Shown: positions 59,254 to 64,000 of the stretch, piece after piece
Layout of the letters: the number at the start of each line of letters is the position of its first letter
Position numbering within the stretch: position 1 is the first letter of the stretch
Assembly (NCBI GenBank): GCA_016183765.1
Contig: JACPEA010000011.1
Location: forward strand, 124,001 to 188,000
DNA length: 64,000 bases
Reading direction: 5' to 3'
From: Bacteroidota bacterium
GTDB taxonomy: Bacteria; Bacteroidota; Bacteroidia; Chitinophagales; Chitinophagaceae
Notes under the pieces: generated by a model
Database searches by the model: none
Seen by the model: only the letters and a program-made list of their open reading frames with translations
What the model was told of the DNA's origin: nothing
Program-made: the position numbers and the translations under genes

Positions 59254-59320
59254 AGGACAAAAATAAGAACCCCATCGCAAGGACGGGGTTCAGACCAGCT
59301 ATTATTGTTGATAAGTCAAC

Positions 59321-59899
59321 TTATTTTTTAGGAGCTGCCGCACCCGATGCTACTTTCCAGGCATCTTCGATCTCTTTGGTCAGCGGCAGTTTCAACTTCA
59401 TGGCCACGCGGATGGATAAATTGTCCAGCAGTGGTGGCTGAGCGTAAGGAGACAGAGAGTTTGAGTTGAGTACGTATGTGTACTTCTGTTCTGCGATCAC
59501 CTGCTTCAGTGCATCAAACATCCGCTGTTTGTAAGGATTCAGCAATTGCTCCATTTTCTGCTCATACATCTGCTGTCCGATCTGCTGCCAGTTAATCAGC
59601 ATATAACGCTTCTGACCTAAATCCTTCTGTGCCAGTTCACGTGCTTTAGCAGGCATGGTGGCAGAATCTTTTTTGTAGATACTATCGGCACGGTTGAATT
59701 CGTATACGCGTGCTTCATATTCCAGACGCAGTGAGTCGTTCTGGAAGCTGGACAACAAAGTGTCTACTTTACCGATACCCGGGAACAGAGACAGGGTCAG
59801 CTGCTCATCAAAATATCCTATTTTCTGCTGTGCGCTGGTTGCGTTTGAGAACAGTAGCATCGCAGCAAAAGCCATGCACACAAATAATGATTTCTTCAT
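59321..59899 (-). CDS. OmpH/Skp-family periplasmic chaperone (second copy)
   Basis: A 192-residue exported protein with signal MKKSLFVCMAFAAMLLFSNATSAQ. The body is the Skp-like helical hairpin (DSLRLEYEARVYEFNRADSIYKKDSATMPAKARELAQKDLGQKRYMLINWQQIGQQMYEQKMEQ), with a short beta part (KIGYFDEQLTLSLFP, YTYVLNSNS). Skp carries unfolded outer-membrane proteins to BamA. It is the downstream, more divergent copy in the bamA-ompH-ompH operon. Confidence 0.85.
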   Translation of the reverse strand: MKKSLFVCMAFAAMLLFSNATSAQQKIGYFDEQLTLSLFPGIGKVDTLLSSFQNDSLRLEYEARVYEFNRADSIYKKDSATMPAKARELAQKDLGQKRYMLINWQQIGQQMYEQKMEQLLNPYKQRMFDALKQVIAEQKYTYVLNSNSLSPYAQPPLLDNLSIRVAMKLKLPLTKEIEDAWKVASGAAAPKK

Positions 59900-59930
59900 T
59901 GTAGTGAAATTTATGATTGTTTGGTTTACA

Positions 59931-60446
59931 CTAGTTTTTAATGCCCAGTTCCCTCAGTACATCCTCACTTTTATCCAGCTTGGGGTCGGCAAATATAATG
60001 GTAATTCCTTCACTTTTATCGAGTACAAAATCATAGGCTTTGGAGATCGCCATCTTCTGTACGGCATTGTACACTTTATCCTGAACCGGTTTTACCAGTT
60101 TCTGGCGTTCCTTGAAGAGGTCGCCCTCATAACCGAAACGTCGTTTCTGAAGGTCACGTACTTCCTTCTCGCGCTGGAAAAGCTCGTCTTCCCGCTTTTT
60201 CTTCAGTTCATCGGTCAGCATGAACTGCTCGGCCTCATAATTCTTGTACATCTTGTCCAGCTGCGCCTGTTTGTCGTCGATCTCTTTCTGCCATTGCTCG
60301 CCTATGAGTTGCAGTTTTTTATCGGCATCCCGATACTCAGGGATCTTACCCAGGATGTATTTGGTGTCGATGATGGCATAACGCTGCGCGTTACCGGCAA
60401 TGGCCAGCGCCACAAAAGCCATGAGGAGCAATACGTTTTTTTTCAT
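59931..60446 (-). CDS. OmpH/Skp-family periplasmic chaperone (first copy)
   Basis: A 171-residue exported protein with signal MKKNVLLLMAFVALAIAGNAQR. RYAIIDTKYILGKIPEY and YDFVLDKSEGITIIFADP form the small beta core. A long coiled helical hairpin (about 35-115, with KEIDDKQAQLDKMYKNYE and QREKEVRDLQKRRFG) makes the Skp tentacles. It starts 24 bases after bamA, so the two are one transcript. Confidence 0.9.
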   Translation of the reverse strand: MKKNVLLLMAFVALAIAGNAQRYAIIDTKYILGKIPEYRDADKKLQLIGEQWQKEIDDKQAQLDKMYKNYEAEQFMLTDELKKKREDELFQREKEVRDLQKRRFGYEGDLFKERQKLVKPVQDKVYNAVQKMAISKAYDFVLDKSEGITIIFADPKLDKSEDVLRELGIKN

Positions 60447-60470
60447 AACGGTAGTTAGTTTAGGTTTGGG

Positions 60471-63203
60471 TTATTCCGGCTCAAAGCCCAGCATAAAGGT
60501 AAACCTTGCTGCGTCTTTCATCGCGCCTCCCGGCGTAAACCTATCCAATCCTATGCCATAGTCAAATCCAAGCAAACCGAACATAGGCAGGAAAAAGCGC
60601 ATGCCCAGACCAACCGAACGTCTCAGTTTAAATGGATTATAGTCTTTGAATTCATACCAACCGTTAGCCGCTTCAAAGAAGCCCAGTGCGTAAATGGTAC
60701 TGCTCGGGTTCAGGCTAAGCGGGTAACGCATTTCCAGCGTGTATTTGTTAAAGATGGTGAAATACTGGCTGGCCGTTTGCCTGTCGGGGTTGATCTTCGG
60801 GTTCGAGTTATCGTACACGGGGTAACCTCTGTGTGCAATGATATCGTAACCCAATAAGGCGAACTGGTTACTCAGACCCGCATCACCCACCTGGAACCTC
60901 TCAAAAGGAGAGATCTTCAGTTCGGGGTTAAACCTTCCCAGGAAACCGAATTTGGCCGAAGCCTTCAACACGAACTGTTTGTTCCTGTCTTCGCCATGTG
61001 GTTTGCCCAAAGGCACATACCATTCGCCATTGAACCTCCATTTATGGTATTCGATGAAGCTGTATGGGTTGGCAGAAGAATTGATATTCTTATCGATCAG
61101 TGAATATGGCGGTGTCACCTGCAGGCTCAGCAGGAAGGTAGAACCCGAACGCGGGAACAGCGGTGCATCCACCGAAGACCTTTGCAGGGCAATACGGAAG
61201 TTGATATTGTTTACCACCCCATTGTCGAAACCGGGCAGGTTGGTGGGGTCAATGGCATAGTTGCTCAGTTTGTAACGGGTATAGTTCAGACCCATTGACA
61301 AAGAGAAATAGTCATCCGGCCATTTCAGCTGGCGCGCAAGGCTCACCGTAGCGCCGGTGGTAGAGATATACCTTGAATTGGCCACACTGGGGTCGTACAA
61401 GCCGGTAAGCGGATCGTAGGTTTGTCCGTACTTGGTATTGTACAGGCTCACCGTCAGGGCATTCCTTTTTTTACCACCCAGCCAGGGTTCGGTGAACGAG
61501 AAATTGTAAGAGCGGAATGCTTTACCGTTACTCTGCACACGCAGGCTCAGTTTCTGTCCATCACCCATGGGCAAGGGATCCCAGGCCGACTTTTTAAAGA
61601 TATTCCGGATAGAGAAGTTATTGAACGATACACCCAATGTACCGGTCAACCCGATATAACCACCCCAGCCGGCGCTCAATTCCAGCTGGTCGCTCGATTT
61701 TTCTTCTACACCATAGTTGATGTCTACAGTTCCGTCATCAGGATTGGGTACGGGGTCGATCTTGATCTTTTCCTGGTTGAAATAGTTCAGCTGCGCGATC
61801 TCACGCTGGGAGCGGATCAGGTCGGTACGGCTGAATTTTTCTCCGGGTATGGTACGCAGTTCACGGCGGATCACGTACTCTTTGGTACGGTCGTTACCGC
61901 TGATGCGGATATTCTTGATGGTGGCCTGCGGGCCCTCAATGATCCTGATCTCGTAATCAATGGTATCATTGTACACGGCGGTCTCAACAGGGTCTGTCCG
62001 GAAGAAAAGATAACCATCATCCTGGTACAGGCCGCTGATATCGCCGCCATCGGGCGAAGCTGATTTACCCAGCTTTTTATTCAGCACTTCCAGGTTATAA
62101 ATATCCCCTTTACGGATACCGAGAATGGCGGTAAGTACGGAATCGGGGAACTTGGTATTACCTCTCCAGGCAATATTACCGAAGTAGTACCGGTGCCCCT
62201 CGTTCAGTTTGATATCGATATTCAAACCGCCACGGCGTACATGGTAGATGGTGTCTTTTTCAATGATCGCATCACGGAAACCAAGCGAATTATAATATTC
62301 GAGCAGGTTTTCTTTATCGTCTACAAACTTCTTCTCATCAAACTTGGCGCCTGTCAGTTTCAAACGGATATAGGGGTCCAGCAGTTTTTTGGTTTTGCTG
62401 TAAGTGAGGTACCCGTGGTCTTTCAGGTATTCCTGGAACTTATACCGCTGCGGGGCAACCAGGTAACCCTTATCGAAACTGGGGTACAGGGTAAAACGCG
62501 AACGCTCTTTGGTGTCTTTCAGCTGTTTCTTCAGTTTACCAGCATCAACCGTGTTCCCGCCAAAGTTGATATTGTTGATCTTCACTTTCGGCCCTTTGTC
62601 GATCAGGAAATCGAGCGCCAGGGTATTGTTGAAGGTAGTGTCATTTTTCTGATCAATGGTTACCCTTGCATCGAGGTATCCTTTTTCGGCATAGTATTTT
62701 TTGATGGCTTCCACCGCAGAGATCTTCATGTTCTCTGTGACCACCCGGTTGGGTACCAGCCCTGTTTTACCGGAAAGATCGTCACTTTCACCCTTGCGCA
62801 CCCCTTTGAAAAAGAACCTGGACAAACGGGGTCTTTCGGTAACAGCGATCTCGATATCGATGTTCCTTCCTTCCAGTTTGGTCAGGTAGATCTCCACATT
62901 GGAAAAATAGTTCTGGCCCCAGAGTTTGGTGATGGCTTTGGAGAAATTGTCGCCACCGGGTATCATGATCTCATCGCCCACACTGATATTGGCAATAGAA
63001 AACAAAAGATTCTCATCAAAAAAACGGTTACCGACTGCCCTGATGGCAGCTACTTTGTATTTGCGGGGTGTTTTCTGTGTGAAAATATTGAGCAGGTCAA
63101 CATCAATAGAGGTTATGGTAGTATCGGTTTGCTGCGAACGGGCCGGGAGACTCACGAACGATGTTACTAAAGCCAACACTAAAATTTTGTACACTTTCTG
63201 CAT
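60471..63203 (-). CDS. bamA: outer membrane protein assembly factor BamA
   Basis: A 910-residue Omp85 protein. A signal peptide (1-23) is followed by POTRA repeats (about 50-480, for example IRAVGNRFFDENLLFSIANISVGD, KVKINNINFGGNTVDAGKL and ITIKNIRISGN-like strands) and a C-terminal 16-strand barrel (about 510-910). The HRGYPVYDNS segment is the L6 RGY/RGF motif. BamA inserts beta-barrel proteins into the outer membrane. It is preceded by uppS and followed by two ompH genes and murI. Confidence 0.94.
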   Translation of the reverse strand: MQKVYKILVLALVTSFVSLPARSQQTDTTITSIDVDLLNIFTQKTPRKYKVAAIRAVGNRFFDENLLFSIANISVGDEIMIPGGDNFSKAITKLWGQNYFSNVEIYLTKLEGRNIDIEIAVTERPRLSRFFFKGVRKGESDDLSGKTGLVPNRVVTENMKISAVEAIKKYYAEKGYLDARVTIDQKNDTTFNNTLALDFLIDKGPKVKINNINFGGNTVDAGKLKKQLKDTKERSRFTLYPSFDKGYLVAPQRYKFQEYLKDHGYLTYSKTKKLLDPYIRLKLTGAKFDEKKFVDDKENLLEYYNSLGFRDAIIEKDTIYHVRRGGLNIDIKLNEGHRYYFGNIAWRGNTKFPDSVLTAILGIRKGDIYNLEVLNKKLGKSASPDGGDISGLYQDDGYLFFRTDPVETAVYNDTIDYEIRIIEGPQATIKNIRISGNDRTKEYVIRRELRTIPGEKFSRTDLIRSQREIAQLNYFNQEKIKIDPVPNPDDGTVDINYGVEEKSSDQLELSAGWGGYIGLTGTLGVSFNNFSIRNIFKKSAWDPLPMGDGQKLSLRVQSNGKAFRSYNFSFTEPWLGGKKRNALTVSLYNTKYGQTYDPLTGLYDPSVANSRYISTTGATVSLARQLKWPDDYFSLSMGLNYTRYKLSNYAIDPTNLPGFDNGVVNNINFRIALQRSSVDAPLFPRSGSTFLLSLQVTPPYSLIDKNINSSANPYSFIEYHKWRFNGEWYVPLGKPHGEDRNKQFVLKASAKFGFLGRFNPELKISPFERFQVGDAGLSNQFALLGYDIIAHRGYPVYDNSNPKINPDRQTASQYFTIFNKYTLEMRYPLSLNPSSTIYALGFFEAANGWYEFKDYNPFKLRRSVGLGMRFFLPMFGLLGFDYGIGLDRFTPGGAMKDAARFTFMLGFEPE

Positions 63204-63353
63204 CCGGTTTCGGTTTGTGATGTTGCCGACTGAAAGAACATTCCAGGCTCTGTCAGCGATAGGTTCAGGTTTTTAGGCGGGGCAAATTAACTGGAATAAT
63301 TAAAAATTGTTTGTTAAATCACCCCCTGTATGATAGGGTGTGGTGTTAAATAG

Positions 63354-64000
63354 CTATGCCAATTGGGTTTCCTCCTGTATTTGTTGCCCCGTTTTGCCAA
63401 ACCGCCTCTCGCGACCCTGGAAGTCGATAATGGCTTCGTACAGGTTCTCTTTGCGGAAATCGGGCCAACGGGTGTTGGTGAAATATAATTCGGCATATGC
63501 TAACTGGTACAACAGGAAATTACTGATCCGGTATTCACCGCTGGTGCGGATCATCAGCTCCGGATCGGGGAACTTACTGGTGGTAAGGTATTGCTGCAGG
63601 GTTTCCTGGCAGATGGTTTCGGGATCTATTTTACCGGCTTTTATATCCTGGCCGATGTTCTTTACGGCATTCACCAGTTCCCAGCGGCTGCTGTAACTGA
63701 GCGCCATAATAAGGTTGAGGCCGGTATTCTGGCTGGTCAGCTCCAGGGCTTCCTGCAGTTCAGCCTGCGCAAATGCGGGCAGCATATTGAGGTCGCCGAT
63801 CACATGCAGGCGGATATGGTTCTTATTCAGCGTAGGCACTTCCTTGCGGATGGTTTCTACCAGCAGCGACATCAGGCCCTCTACCTCCTGCTGCGGCCTG
63901 TCCCAGTTTTCGGTACTGAATGCATACAGGGTAAGGTACTCGATACCCAGTTCGGCACTTCCCTCTACAATGTTACGGACGCTCTCTACCCCATGAAAAT
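63354..64000 (-). CDS. uppS: isoprenyl transferase (undecaprenyl diphosphate synthase), 3' part
   Basis: The gene enters from the right edge; about 215 C-terminal residues are in the window, opening HGVESVRNIVEG. The family motifs are YLTLYAFSTENWDRPQQEVEGLM, LHVIGDLNMLP, NLIMALSYSSRWEL, PDPELMIRTSGEYRISNFLLYQLAYAELYFTNTRWPDF and the C-terminal FGKT. It condenses isopentenyl diphosphate with farnesyl diphosphate to give the lipid carrier for peptidoglycan and glycans. It is upstream of bamA on the same strand. The start codon lies outside the window. Confidence 0.94.
   Translation of the reverse strand, partial: FHGVESVRNIVEGSAELGIEYLTLYAFSTENWDRPQQEVEGLMSLLVETIRKEVPTLNKNHIRLHVIGDLNMLPAFAQAELQEALELTSQNTGLNLIMALSYSSRWELVNAVKNIGQDIKAGKIDPETICQETLQQYLTTSKFPDPELMIRTSGEYRISNFLLYQLAYAELYFTNTRWPDFRKENLYEAIIDFQGRERRFGKTGQQIQEETQLA

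Noticed and set aside
61422..63170. Long plus-strand frames opposite bamA
   Set aside because: Complement of BamA codons; no start context or domain.
1..64000. tRNA or rRNA genes
   Set aside because: No cloverleaf or conserved rRNA segment was recognised by reading. A tRNAscan run would settle this.

Overview
The window is chromosomal DNA from a member of the Bacteroidota, most likely family Chitinophagaceae. The evidence is the gene content: an lptC operon behind coaX, bamA followed by two ompH/skp genes, and TIGR02757, DUF2911, DUF2807 and DUF1080 proteins. It is also the promoters: TAnnTTTG boxes lie just upstream of several start codons. No rRNA or tRNA gene was seen, so I do not name a genus. 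About 60 genes are packed tightly on both strands. There is no prophage, insertion sequence transposase or CRISPR array.

Layout. 1-1.6 kb: the 5' end of a Tat-exported aminotransferase-like gene, a small membrane protein, and an AT-rich orphan gene bracketed by direct repeats. 1.7-9.1 kb: meaB, an O-antigen ligase and glycosyltransferase pair, a Lon-N domain protein, then coaX, an outer-membrane protein and lptC, and an aldo/keto reductase. 9.5-20.5 kb: an orphan gene, a CNNM/CBS/CorC transporter, tatC, rpiB, an M28 peptidase, a deoxyhypusine-synthase-like enzyme, and a three-gene glycolipid/polysaccharide operon. 20.6-29.3 kb: small secreted proteins, ACP phosphodiesterase, a trans-sulfuration enzyme, a CPBP protease, TIGR02757, and a GH9 cellulase-like enzyme fused to a NodB-like deacetylase. 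29.4-42.0 kb: fumarylacetoacetate hydrolase and flavin reductase with a GxxExxY cassette between them, lpxH with a glycosyltransferase, phospholipid genes (psd, cdsA), dusB, a glutathione-peroxidase-like protein and an aldehyde dehydrogenase. 42.0-43.9 kb: an AT-rich, gene-poor accessory patch.

44.2-55.2 kb is a coherent catabolic locus. Its genes are two Gfo/Idh/MocA oxidoreductases, three TIM-barrel sugar isomerase/epimerase-like proteins, a GMC oxidoreductase with its gluconate-2-dehydrogenase subunit-3-like partner, a sugar MFS transporter, a cytochrome c lipoprotein and a DUF1080 protein. The set resembles 3-keto-glycoside metabolism, with several Tat-exported parts; tatC itself lies at 12.5 kb. 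55.3-64 kb holds housekeeping and envelope genes: tadA, sodA, yidD-rnpA-rpmH, murI, ompH x2, bamA and the 3' part of uppS.

The most unusual content is between the genes. (i) A 40-bp CGCAGAG-rich half-element occurs at four loci. At one it forms terminal inverted repeats exactly abutting both ends of the GxxExxY gene; elsewhere it occurs alone or as a gene-less back-to-back pair. (ii) Several gene gaps hold hairpins or arrays built from short words, including an inverted (GTTAAA)/(TTTAAC) array between tatC and rpiB. (iii) Octamer ATTCACTC arrays directly touch start or stop codons at four places. Together these suggest several families of small intergenic mobile or structural elements.
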